Source of the DNA: Olsenella sp. An285
Lineage (GTDB): Bacteria > Actinomycetota > Coriobacteriia > Coriobacteriales > Atopobiaceae
Length of the DNA: 64,000 nucleotides
NCBI RefSeq assembly: GCF_002159625.1
Contig: NZ_NFIZ01000001.1
Coordinates: 62,001 to 126,000, forward strand
Direction of reading: 5' to 3'
Position 1 is the first letter of the stretch. Each line of letters opens with the position of its first letter. The notes under the pieces are model-generated. The model saw nothing but the letters and a program-made list of their open reading frames with translations. It did no database searches and had not been told where the DNA came from. Of this stretch, positions 50,744 to 58,483 are shown piece by piece. A program made the position numbers and the translations under genes.

Positions 50744-50758
50744 TTGAACAATGTTTAA
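50744..50758 (+). promoter_or_regulatory. TetR operator before the methyltransferase gene
   Basis: ttgaacaatgtttaa, an imperfect dyad sharing 13 of 15 bases with the site at 50060. It lies just upstream of the ribosome site (gaaagga) of the methyltransferase gene. Confidence 0.65.
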
Positions 50759-50773
50759 CAGAAAGGACGCAAG

Positions 50774-51415
50774 ATGGACGAGAAGAACGCCGAGCTGCTG
50801 CGCTCGCGCTCCCGCGCCGCTTTCGACGCGCAGGCGGCTACCTACGACGCCGGCATGCAGGGGGACCACGCGCGCCGGCTCTACCCGCACGTGCTCGCGG
50901 AGGTGAGGCGCGCCGTGGAGGGCGACCCCGCCCCGCGCCTGCTCGACCTGGGCTGCGGCACGGGCGCCCTCGCCGAGCTGGTGCTCGAGGGGCTCCCGGG
51001 CGCGCGCCTCAGCTGCGTGGACCTGTCGCCGAGGATGGCCGAGGCGGCCCGCGCGCGCCTGGGCGAGCGGGCCGAGGTCCTCCTCTTCGACGCCGAGCGC
51101 CTGCCCTTCCGCGACGGCTCGTTCGACGCCGCCTGGTGCAACGACTCTTTCCACCACTACCCGGACCCCGAGCGCGCGGCATTCCAGGCGTGGCGCGTGC
51201 TCGCTCTCGGCGGCACTTTTATCATCGGCGACGCGTGGCAGCCGGCGCCCGCCCGCGCGATCATGAACGCGTGGATGCCCCACTCGAAGGAGGGCGACGT
51301 CCGCATCTACTCCGAGGCCGAGATGCGCCGCATCCTCGGCACATGGTTCAGCGACGTGTCCTGGCGCCGCGTGGGCCAGTCCGCCTGCGTCGCCGTCGCG
51401 CACAAGGGGGCCTGA
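50774..51415 (+). CDS. Class I SAM-dependent methyltransferase (UbiE-like)
   Basis: A 213-residue enzyme: motif I LLDLGCGTGALAELVL, motif II acidic residue in CVDLSPRM, LLFDAERLPFRDGSFDAAWCNDSFHHY (motif III/IV) and LGGTFIIGDAW. The fold fits Methyltransf_11/25. The substrate is unknown; TetR control suggests a xenobiotic or a small toxic molecule. The second to sixth codons read DEKNA, that is, the cgagaagaacgc motif inside a coding start. Confidence 0.83.
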   Translation: MDEKNAELLRSRSRAAFDAQAATYDAGMQGDHARRLYPHVLAEVRRAVEGDPAPRLLDLGCGTGALAELVLEGLPGARLSCVDLSPRMAEAARARLGERAEVLLFDAERLPFRDGSFDAAWCNDSFHHYPDPERAAFQAWRVLALGGTFIIGDAWQPAPARAIMNAWMPHSKEGDVRIYSEAEMRRILGTWFSDVSWRRVGQSACVAVAHKGA

Positions 51416-51439
51416 GGAGCGATATGATCGGCGAATCGG

Positions 51440-51530
51440 AGATGAAAACACGACCCCGTCGGGTAGTCGGGGTGCGGGCGCCGCCCGTCAGTAACCTGCC
51501 TCCTTGGTTGTCCCTTCTCCGCGTGGCTTT
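51440..51530 (+). ncRNA. Probable yjdF riboswitch
   Basis: The leader of the yjdF gene contains gaccccgtcgggtagtcgggg, a gcgggcgccgcccg hairpin and the segment cagtaacctgcctcc followed by ttggttgtccc. I recognise these as the conserved core of the yjdF motif RNA, which senses azaaromatic compounds. It ends just before the ribosome site AAAGGAGG, suited to control of translation. Ends are approximate. Confidence 0.7.
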
Positions 51531-51552
51531 CTACACAAAGGAGGAATTCGCC

Positions 51553-51969
51553 ATGCGGAAGACATCCGTGTCCTCCACCCTCGTCGTGTGCTTCGACGGC
51601 CAGTTCTGGGTGGGGATCGTGGAGCGCGTCGAGGACGGCGCCCTGAGCTCATGCCGCGTCGTGTTCGGCGCCGAGCCCTCGAACGAGGAGGTCCTCGACT
51701 TCGTGCTCAGGGAGTGGGCGAGGCTACCCCTCGGCCCCGCCGTCGCCTGCGAGGAGCGGGCGATGGCGAGAAACCCGAAGCGCCGCCAGCGCCAGTCCGC
51801 CCGCGAGCTGAAGCAGCGCGGTCCCTCGACGAAGGCCCTGGTCGCGCTCGCCGAGCGGCGCGAGGCCCTGGCGCGGGAGTCGGCTGCCCGCGACAAGGAG
51901 CGCGGAGAAGAGGAGAGGCGCCGACGCTTCGAGCAGAGGCAGGAGAAGGCGAAGCGGAAGCGTCGTTGA
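51553..51969 (+). CDS. yjdF: YjdF-family protein (DUF2992)
   Basis: A 138-residue protein: N-terminal domain with VCFDGQFWVGIVERVEDGAL, SCRVVFGAEPSNEEVLDFVL, then a long basic/acidic helix (NPKRRQRQSARELKQRG, EERRRRFEQRQEKAKRKRR). This is the typical DUF2992/YjdF layout. The function is unknown. Control by the azaaromatic-sensing riboswitch in its leader suggests response to toxic heterocycles. The ATG follows AAAGGAGGAATTCGCC. Confidence 0.85.
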   Translation: MRKTSVSSTLVVCFDGQFWVGIVERVEDGALSSCRVVFGAEPSNEEVLDFVLREWARLPLGPAVACEERAMARNPKRRQRQSARELKQRGPSTKALVALAERREALARESAARDKERGEEERRRRFEQRQEKAKRKRR

Positions 51970-52206
51970 CACTAGCGGGCCAATCGGGCGGACGGGGAGC
52001 GCAAGACAGTCCTGTTATACCGCGTGCGCCATATGGCTTCCGACTTCACCCGCGTCGTCCTGTAGCTGCTCGTGAAGAAGGAAGCCGCCATGGACTGCTC
52101 GCGCATAGACGCCCGCCGACCTCTCGCCCTGAATCTCCACCATTCGTGTTGCGGCAGCCAGGGCAGATTCATCGAATTGCGCCAATGGGCTACCGAAACT
52201 TGCGGT
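51970..52206. pseudogene. Intergenic stretch with a MmcQ/YjbR gene-start remnant
   Basis: About 52089-52130 (atggactgctcgcgcatagacgcc, then a loose ctctcgccc match) copies the first codons of the YjbR gene at 40243. The frame does not continue. Nothing else recognised. Confidence 0.4.
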
Positions 52207-52241
52207 GATTGACTAGTAGAATATGCGATAATCGACCAGTA
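52207..52241 (+). promoter_or_regulatory. Direct-repeat operator before the DUF4143 ATPase
   Basis: gattgactagta (52207-52218) and aatcgaccagta (52230-52241), 23 bases apart, in an AT-rich promoter with tataaag just after. Position suggests autoregulation. Confidence 0.5.
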
Positions 52242-52271
52242 TAAAGTAAACGCCCCAGGAAAGCGGTCAAC

Positions 52272-53441
52272 ATGATCGAGCGTGAGATGACGGCAAAGCT
52301 GCTCGAGCTCTCCGAGCAGTATCCCATCGTGTCGATTACCGGTCCCAGGCAGAGCGGTAAGAGCACCCTTGCCAAGAGCTCCTTCCCCGATTATGAGTAC
52401 CTATCCTTCGAGAATCCTGATGTCCGGAGTTCGTTCGAGGATGATCCGGTGACCTTTCTCAGACGTCATGGGTCGCACGTCATCTTTGACGAGGCGCAGC
52501 GTGTTCCGGAGCTCTTCTCGTATCTGCAGGGAGTCGTCGACGAGTCGGGACAGCTCGGGCAGTTTGTCATCACGGGCTCTCAGAACTTCCTGCTCATGAA
52601 ATCTGTCAGCCAGTCGCTTGCGGGCAGGGTCGCGCTGTTCACCCTCCTCCCGCTTTCTCAGTTCGAGCTTGCCGCATCGGGCAAATTGCCGTCGACACTA
52701 CAAGAGTGGTTGTTCAGGGGTGGGTACCCGCGCCTGTACGATGCCGTCCGCGACCCGCGAGACTTCTTTCCCGATTACGTGCAGACGTATCTCGAGCGCG
52801 ATGTCCGTGCCGAGCTGGGCGTGAGAAACCTTGCCGGCTTCCAAAGCTTCCTGCAGCTCTGCGCGCTGCGGTGCGGGGAGCTGCTTAACGTGAGTTCGCT
52901 GGCTGCCGACTGCGGCATCTCACCCACCACGGCCCGCGAATGGCTCTCCATTCTCCAGGCGAGCCACATCGTGTTTCTGCTGCGCCCGTATTATTCAAAC
53001 CGCACGAAGCGACTCGTGAAGTCACCTAAGCTCTATTTCCATGATACTGGGTTGGCGGCGCATCTCATAGGGCTCGAATCCGCCGACGACCTGTATGAGG
53101 ATGAGGCAACGGGTCGGCTCTTCGAGTGCGCGGTCGTTGCCGAAGTATCGAAGCGCCTGTATGCGCGCAAAAGGACGCCGCGCCTCTCGTTCTGGCGAGA
53201 CGACCACAAGCAGGAGATAGACCTTCTCATTGAGCGGGGGAGAGATGTCGCTCGAGCGGTGGAGTGCAAGTCCTCCGCGACATATCGCAGCCGCTACTTC
53301 GAGACGCTCAACCGCATTGCCGGCGAGCGCCTGGAGCTCGATGCCAAGCGGCAGGCCGTGGTATATGGTGGTGCGGAGTGTCTCTCCACGCGGATGGGGG
53401 AGCTCGTTTCGTGGACGGAGATGGAGCGGCTGCTTTCGTAG
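52272..53441 (+). CDS. AAA_14/DUF4143 ATPase
   Basis: A 389-residue protein: Walker A GPRQSGKSTL (residues 24-33), Walker B VIFDEAQRVPE, sensor FVITGSQNF, DUF4143 region with LERDVRAELGVRNL and a winged helix (LAADCGISPTTAREWLSIL), and the end motif EIDLLIERGRDVARAVECKS (nuclease-like D...ECK). The family role is unknown. Ribosome site AGGAAAG. Two of the three such ATPases in the window share this order but are distant in sequence. Confidence 0.83.
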   Translation: MIEREMTAKLLELSEQYPIVSITGPRQSGKSTLAKSSFPDYEYLSFENPDVRSSFEDDPVTFLRRHGSHVIFDEAQRVPELFSYLQGVVDESGQLGQFVITGSQNFLLMKSVSQSLAGRVALFTLLPLSQFELAASGKLPSTLQEWLFRGGYPRLYDAVRDPRDFFPDYVQTYLERDVRAELGVRNLAGFQSFLQLCALRCGELLNVSSLAADCGISPTTAREWLSILQASHIVFLLRPYYSNRTKRLVKSPKLYFHDTGLAAHLIGLESADDLYEDEATGRLFECAVVAEVSKRLYARKRTPRLSFWRDDHKQEIDLLIERGRDVARAVECKSSATYRSRYFETLNRIAGERLELDAKRQAVVYGGAECLSTRMGELVSWTEMERLLS

Positions 53442-53466
53442 CATGGATGACGTCGTCCACTTGTCA

Positions 53467-54099
53467 TCAGACGACCACGAACGCGAGCATCGCGGCGAAC
53501 ATGACCGTGAAGACGAGGTTGCTCCACCCGCCGAAGAGGACGCAGCGCGCCGGCTGCGGCACGCGCATCCACACAAGACCGAGAAACGACGTGACCAGCG
53601 GCGTGAGGACCACAAGCCAGGCGGGGAAGACGGTCTGTCCGAGCACGACGGACGCGGCGAGCGCAACGAAGCCCAGGTACATGGGCACGGTGGCAAACCG
53701 CATGACAAACATGATGTTGCCCGCGACCTCGTCGTAGAGCTCTTCTCGCCCCGCCTTGGCGATGACGGAGAGGTAGACGTACTGAGCGTGGTAGGCGCCG
53801 CCGCAGACGAGGGCAAAGGCGAGCAGCGCCGCGGCCAGCCAGACGAGCCAGGAGAGGTCGCCGCGCGCGACGAGCGCAAGCCCCGCGAACCCGAGCACGT
53901 ACAGGAACGCGGCGACGGGCCCCAGCGCGCCCCCGATACGCGCGCGGCCGGCGGGCACGTCGCGCATGATGCGCATATACGGCCTGAGCGTCCCGTCCAT
54001 GTCGTAGGCGCCGGGCGTGAAGTAGAGCAGCATGTCCCCGGCAAACATGAGAATCGAGCCCAGGAGTCCCAGGGCGAGAAGAACGAGCGTCGCTGGCAT
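53467..54099 (-). CDS. DUF6796-family membrane protein
   Basis: A 210-residue protein with about seven hydrophobic segments starting at residue 3. Conserved-looking features are FAGDMLLYFTPGAYDMDG and GGAYHAQYVYLSVI. I chose the ATG at 54099, behind GGGAGGCGCC. It is cotranscribed after the flavodoxin gene (72 bases). A nearly identical 3' piece lies at 48108. Function unknown. Confidence 0.7.
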   Translation of the reverse strand: MPATLVLLALGLLGSILMFAGDMLLYFTPGAYDMDGTLRPYMRIMRDVPAGRARIGGALGPVAAFLYVLGFAGLALVARGDLSWLVWLAAALLAFALVCGGAYHAQYVYLSVIAKAGREELYDEVAGNIMFVMRFATVPMYLGFVALAASVVLGQTVFPAWLVVLTPLVTSFLGLVWMRVPQPARCVLFGGWSNLVFTVMFAAMLAFVVV

Positions 54100-54170
54100 G
54101 GCGCCTCCCATCCATCGCGGGCGTCAGATGGCCCCGGGGCCTGCCCGGCCCCGGGGCCTCAGGGCAAGCC

Positions 54171-54599
54171 TTACGCCTCGACGAGGCTCCTTGCGGCTGC
54201 CTCGAGCTCGGCGACGGCGTCGTCGTCGGGGGCCTCGTTGGCGATGACGGTGCAGACCACGTTCACGCCTGCCCCCTCGGCGTCCGCCTGCCAGGTTTCC
54301 ATCCACTCGCCGGTGCCCCAGCCGTAGCTGCCGAACAGCGCCACGGGCTTGTCGCCCAGCGCGCCCACGCACGCCTCCCAGACCGGCTCGAACTCGTCAG
54401 ACTCAAGTTCCTCGGCGCCCATGGCGGGGCAGCCAAAGGCGAATGCGTCATAGTTGGACACATCTTCCGCCGAGAAGTCCGCGGCGGGCACGACGCGGGC
54501 CTCGGCCCCTGCGTCGGCGATGCCCGCTTCGAGCGCATGGGCCATCTCCTCGGTGTTGCCCGTCCCCGTCCAGTACACGATCGCGATGTTCTTGCTCAT
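54171..54599 (-). CDS. Flavodoxin
   Basis: A 142-residue short-chain flavodoxin: FMN phosphate loop WTGTGNTEEMA (residues 10-20), first aromatic loop region FGCPAMGAEE and second FGSYGWGTGEWME. It is a soluble low-potential electron carrier that replaces ferredoxin when iron is short. That fits its place in an operon behind a DtxR-type box with DUF3793. Ribosome site GGAGGGAG. Confidence 0.88.
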   Translation of the reverse strand: MSKNIAIVYWTGTGNTEEMAHALEAGIADAGAEARVVPAADFSAEDVSNYDAFAFGCPAMGAEELESDEFEPVWEACVGALGDKPVALFGSYGWGTGEWMETWQADAEGAGVNVVCTVIANEAPDDDAVAELEAAARSLVEA

Positions 54600-54637
54600 G
54601 GAAGTCTCCCTCCGTCGTGCGGACTCAGCCGCCCCTG

Positions 54638-55309
54638 CTATGCCGTTGCCATCCGGAGGAGCCCCCGCAGGGGCATTCCCTCGGAGTAGAGCCTCTTGAT
54701 CCTGAGCTCCTCGCGCTCGAGCTCCTTGAAGCGCCGCAGCGCCTCGTCCACGTCTCCGTAGACCTTCCAGCGTCCGCACGCCCGTGCTCCCTGGCCCCCG
54801 TCCGACATGAAGCCGTCGACGTCCTCGATGGGGTAGCCGAGGACAAAGCCGATTTCGTGGGGAAAGGGGGTCCTGTCGTTGTAGTAGGCGCGCAGGCGGC
54901 GCCTGAGCACTCCCATGAGCGCTCCGCAGCGAGAGGGGAGGCGGTTCTTGGCGAGAAACTCGTGCGCCCCCGCGGCGGAGAGGAGAGACTGGACGCAGCG
55001 CGGCCTCCAGACGAGCAGCATCGCCCGCCCTTCTCGCCAGCCCAGCAGGGAGACGCGCACGCCGAAGCGTCGGAGGTGCCATGCGTAGAACCATATGAGG
55101 GTCTTTACGAGAAGGCGGCGCATGGACGTCGGGCACCGTGCGGCATCGTCGAGCGGCATCCGGAAGCCAAAGACTGCGGCAGGCTTGCGTCCCGCGAGCA
55201 CGATGCCCGCCTGACAGACGAGGCAGCGCACGAACCTCGCCTCAAGACGATCGTGAGGCGAGGCGTCGCTGGCGTCAACGGCAAGACAGATGTCCATCCC
55301 CTTACCCAT
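54638..55309 (-). CDS. DUF3793-family protein
   Basis: A 223-residue DUF3793 protein (GVRVSLLGWREGRAMLLVWRP, HEIGFVLGYPIEDVDGF, WKVYGDVDEALRRFKELE). It is soluble, with several cysteines (CLVCQAG). Its function is unknown; in anaerobes the gene commonly neighbours flavodoxin and iron-uptake genes. It is the first gene of the operon, with TTGGAGGCGC before the ATG. Confidence 0.8.
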   Translation of the reverse strand: MGKGMDICLAVDASDASPHDRLEARFVRCLVCQAGIVLAGRKPAAVFGFRMPLDDAARCPTSMRRLLVKTLIWFYAWHLRRFGVRVSLLGWREGRAMLLVWRPRCVQSLLSAAGAHEFLAKNRLPSRCGALMGVLRRRLRAYYNDRTPFPHEIGFVLGYPIEDVDGFMSDGGQGARACGRWKVYGDVDEALRRFKELEREELRIKRLYSEGMPLRGLLRMATA

Positions 55310-55322
55310 GCGCCTCCAATAG

Positions 55323-55336
55323 TTAGCTACCTCTAA
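55323..55336. promoter_or_regulatory. Candidate DtxR-type box before the DUF3793-flavodoxin operon
   Basis: ttag-ctacct-ctaa is an exact TWAG-N6-CTWA, and agttag/ctaact extends the arms to six bases. It lies 14 bases before the start codon, so bound repressor would block the promoter or the transcript start. Confidence 0.6.
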
Positions 55337-55378
55337 CTCTACTGAGCATAGAGTAAACCAAAGCTAACATGTTGTCCA

Positions 55379-55410
55379 TGATCCAAAAGGGACAGGCCCC
55401 TTTTGGATCA
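55379..55410 (-). terminator. Hairpin overlapping the stop codon of ABC pair 4
   Basis: tgatccaaaaggg and cccttttggatca form a perfect 13-bp stem with the loop acaggc. On the minus strand the stem starts with the TGA stop codon of the transporter gene. A run of T inside the right arm gives it terminator character. Confidence 0.6.
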
Positions 55411-57141
55411 CAGTGTCCAGTCTGCGCTCTGGGTCTGCAGGTGGACCATGCGGGCGAAGAGGCCGCCCGCGGCGAGCAGCTCCTCCGGCGAGCCCTGCTC
55501 GGCCACGCGACCGCCGTCGAGCACCACGATCTTGTCCGCGCTCATGACGGTGCGCATGCGGTGGGCGATCACGATGACGGTCTTGCCGGCGAGCAGGCGC
55601 GAGAGCGCCTCCTGGACCTGGGTCTCGTTCTCAACGTCGAGCGACGCCGTGGCCTCGTCCAGGAGCACGACCGGCGCGTCCTTGAGCAGGGCGCGGGCGA
55701 TGGAGATGCGCTGGCGCTCGCCGCCGGAGAGGCGCGCGCCGTTCTCGCCGATCATCGTGTCGTAGCCCTGCGGCAGACGGCTCACAAACTCGTCGCAGTT
55801 GGCCGCCCGCGCCGCCGCGAGCACCTCCTCGTCGGTGGCGCCGCGCCGGCCCAGGCGGATGTTGCCCATCACCGTGTCGTCAAAGAGCAGCACGTCCTGG
55901 AAGACCACGGAGAAGTCGCCGAGAAGGACCTCGGGATCCACGGCTGCCACGTCCACGTCGCCCACGGTGACGCGGCCGGCGTCGGCGTCCCACAGCCGCG
56001 CCGCCAGACGGGCGCAGGTGGACTTGCCGGAGCCGGACGGACCCACAAGCGCCGTGACCTCGCCCTCGCGTGCCGTGAACGTCACGCCATCCAAGACCTT
56101 CTCGCCACGATCGTAGGAGAAGGACACGTCCTCGAAGGCGACGTCGTGCCCCACGGGCTCGTACGTCTCGCCTCCCTGCGCGAGGGGCTCCTCGTAGAAG
56201 CTCTTCATGCGCGCCGCGGCGGTCTTGGCCGAGAAGAGCTCGGCGATGAGCATGAGGCACTGGTCGAAGGGCGCGTAGATGCGGCTCACCACCACAAGGA
56301 AGGCGAAGAGCGTCATGAACGTGCATGAGCCCTCCAGGATGAGCGTCGCGCCCACGAGAACCGTGGTGGCAAGGCCCAGGCGCAGCACGATCTGGGCTCC
56401 GTTGACGGCGATGCCGCAGGCGATCTCCGAGCGGGCGGCCTGGCGCTCCGCGGCGTCGACGTCCGCATGGATGTGCTCGAGGTAGCGCTCCTCCTGGTTG
56501 GTCGCGCGCACCTCGCGCACGCACTCGAGCGCCTCCTGGATGTCCTCCGAGGTGGCAAGGCCGCGCATGCGCGTTGCCTCCATCATGGGCTGGAGCGCGC
56601 GGCGCGCGCCAAAGAGGATGGCGAGTCCTACCGGACAGCTCCAGAGCGATGCGAGCGCGAGCCGCCAGTCAAAGGAGAACAGGCAGATGGCCGCCACGAC
56701 AAGCGTGATGTAGGCGCCGTAGAGCTCGGGCAGCACGTGGCTGTAGGCGTGCTCGGTGGTCTTGACGTCGGTCATGAGGGTCTCGGTGAGGTCGGCGAGG
56801 TCGCGGCGGCCGAAGAAGCCCAGGGGCAGCTTGCGCAGGCGCTCGGCCAGGCCGATGCGCTGACGGCCGCTCTCCTTGTAGATGACGCCGTACTGGTAGT
56901 AGTAGGCCCAGTACTCCGTCACGAAGAGCGCGACGGCAAAGGCGACGAGGCCCGCTGCGTACGGGAGGAGGTCCGGAAGCGGCGCGCCCTCGGTGAGGTG
57001 CGCCACGAGCTCGCTCATGAGCAGGTAGAGGGCGCCCACCCCGCCAAAGACCACGAGGTTCGAGGCGGCGGTCCACACGGCGCCGAGCTTGACGTTGCGC
57101 AGGCCCTCGTCGGTGAGGGCGTACTTCTCCTGGATGCTCAT
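55408..57141 (-). CDS. ABC transporter, fused permease-ATPase (pair 4, second half)
   Basis: A 577-residue half-transporter with six membrane helices (about 20-290), Walker A GPSGSGKS, signature LSGGERQR, Walker B VVLLDEATASLDVEN and switch His in VIAHRM. It is intact. Its start ATG directly follows the stop of its partner gene, as in pair 1. Since the partner is cut by the integrated element, expression now depends on promoters inside that element or none. Confidence 0.85.
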   Translation of the reverse strand: MSIQEKYALTDEGLRNVKLGAVWTAASNLVVFGGVGALYLLMSELVAHLTEGAPLPDLLPYAAGLVAFAVALFVTEYWAYYYQYGVIYKESGRQRIGLAERLRKLPLGFFGRRDLADLTETLMTDVKTTEHAYSHVLPELYGAYITLVVAAICLFSFDWRLALASLWSCPVGLAILFGARRALQPMMEATRMRGLATSEDIQEALECVREVRATNQEERYLEHIHADVDAAERQAARSEIACGIAVNGAQIVLRLGLATTVLVGATLILEGSCTFMTLFAFLVVVSRIYAPFDQCLMLIAELFSAKTAAARMKSFYEEPLAQGGETYEPVGHDVAFEDVSFSYDRGEKVLDGVTFTAREGEVTALVGPSGSGKSTCARLAARLWDADAGRVTVGDVDVAAVDPEVLLGDFSVVFQDVLLFDDTVMGNIRLGRRGATDEEVLAAARAANCDEFVSRLPQGYDTMIGENGARLSGGERQRISIARALLKDAPVVLLDEATASLDVENETQVQEALSRLLAGKTVIVIAHRMRTVMSADKIVVLDGGRVAEQGSPEELLAAGGLFARMVHLQTQSADWTL

Positions 57142-58341
57142 CTACTCCACCTCCGCGGCGCTCGTGATGCGCCAGCTCACGGACTTCTCGTAGTCGGTCC
57201 ACATGCGGGCGTAGAGGCCGCCCGCTGCCAGCAGCTCGTCGTGCGTGCCCTGCTCGACCACGCGTCCGGCGTCGAGCACCACGATCTTGTCGGCATTTCT
57301 CACCGTGGAGAGGCGGTGCGCGATCATGAGTACCGTTCGTGGCTCTCCGTTGCGCCCACGGGCGAGGCGCTTGAAGGCGGCCTGGATCTTGACCTCGTTC
57401 TCCGGGTCGGCGAAGGCCGTCGCCTCGTCGAGCACCACCACCGGAGCATCCTTGAGGATCGCGCGGGCGATCATGAGGCGCTGCACCTCGCCGCCGGAGA
57501 GGTGGGTGCCGCCCGTCCCCACGAGCGTGTCGGCGCCCTGGGGCAGCTTCTCCAGGATGTCCGCGCACTGCGCTGCCTCAAGCGCGGCGAGCGCCTCCTC
57601 TCGGGTGGCCTCGGGGCGCGCGGCGCGCACGTTCTCCAGGATCGTCTGGCGGAAGGGGCGGTTGGCCTGGAAGACAAAGGCCACGCGGTCCATGAGGTCG
57701 TGCGGATCCATCTCGCGCACGTCCACGCCGCCGAGCGTCACGCGTCCGGCGCCCACGTCCCAGAAGCGTGGCACGAGGCTCGCCGCCGTGGTCTTGCCAC
57801 CGCCGGAGGGGCCAACGAGCGCCACCGTCGCGCCGGCCGGCACCTCAAAGCTCACGTGGTCGAGCGCCGGGGCGTCTGCGCCCTCGTAGGTAAAGCTCAC
57901 GTCCTCGAAGCGGATGGCGTTGCCCGCGGGCGTGCGAGGTGCGGCGGGGGCGGAGATCACGGGCGCGGTCAGCACCTCCTCGACGCGCGAGACCGCGTCC
58001 GCGGCGGACTGGAACGCCTCGGACATGAACATCACGCGCGTCATGGCGGTGGGGATCACGGCCGAGAAGATCGCGTAGAACGCGAAGTTGGCCAGGAAGC
58101 GCGCGAAGTCCCCCTCACCGGGCGCGACGAGGATTGCCGCCGGCACGAGGAAGATCGCGACGCCGTTGATGATGGTGAGCGAGAGCGACTGCGGCGTCTG
58201 GCACCACTTGACGGCGTAGTCCTGCGCGAGCCGCGTGAACTCCTCGATGGCGTCGTGGAACGCGCGGAAGCTGTAGACCGTCTGCTGGAACACCTTGACC
58301 ACGGGGATGCCGCGCACGTACTCGGTGCCGGTAAGGGACAA
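57142..58341 (-). pseudogene. ABC transporter half (pair 4, first half) cut by the integrated element
   Basis: Only the last ~395 residues of a ~600-residue half-transporter remain. The sequence begins abruptly inside the conserved (G)TEYVRGIPVVKVFQQT segment between helices 4 and 5. All ATPase motifs follow intact: GPSGGGKT, LSGGEVQR, VVVLDEATAFADPEN. Everything upstream of about 58330 is unrelated AT-richer DNA with an integrase gene. A TTG at 58341 could start translation of the fragment, but four of six helices would be missing. The 5' part of the gene should lie beyond the far end of the element, outside the window. Confidence 0.82.
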
Positions 58342-58345
58342 ATCA
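58320..58345. other. Integration junction (attachment site region)
   Basis: ABC-transporter coding similarity stops within ggtgccggtaaggg, directly before AT-rich element DNA. The crossover must fall in or next to the codons for GTEYVRG. The core repeat cannot be defined without the other end. Confidence 0.6.
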
Positions 58346-58413
58346 GCTTCAATCTATCTACCAGCGATTCTCTCACTCTCTAGAACAAGAGTATAGCCAA
58401 CTTAGGACGGATT

Positions 58414-58446
58414 ACCTTGTACAAACCTTGTCCATTCTTGTACCAT
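58414..58446. repeat. Three 11-bp direct repeats near the integrase gene
   Basis: accttgtacaa, accttgtccat and tcttgtaccat follow each other without gaps. They lie between junction and integrase gene, the usual place of integrase arm-binding sites. Confidence 0.5.
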
Positions 58447-58483
58447 CTGACGTGATAAGTAATCCAGAGACGATGGGGGAGTC

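Noticed and set aside
56467-58383. A 638-codon plus-strand frame
   Set aside because: Antisense to ABC pair 4 and running across the integration junction; not protein-like.
58320-58483. tRNA gene at the integration site
   Set aside because: No cloverleaf could be found; the junction lies in ABC transporter coding sequence instead.
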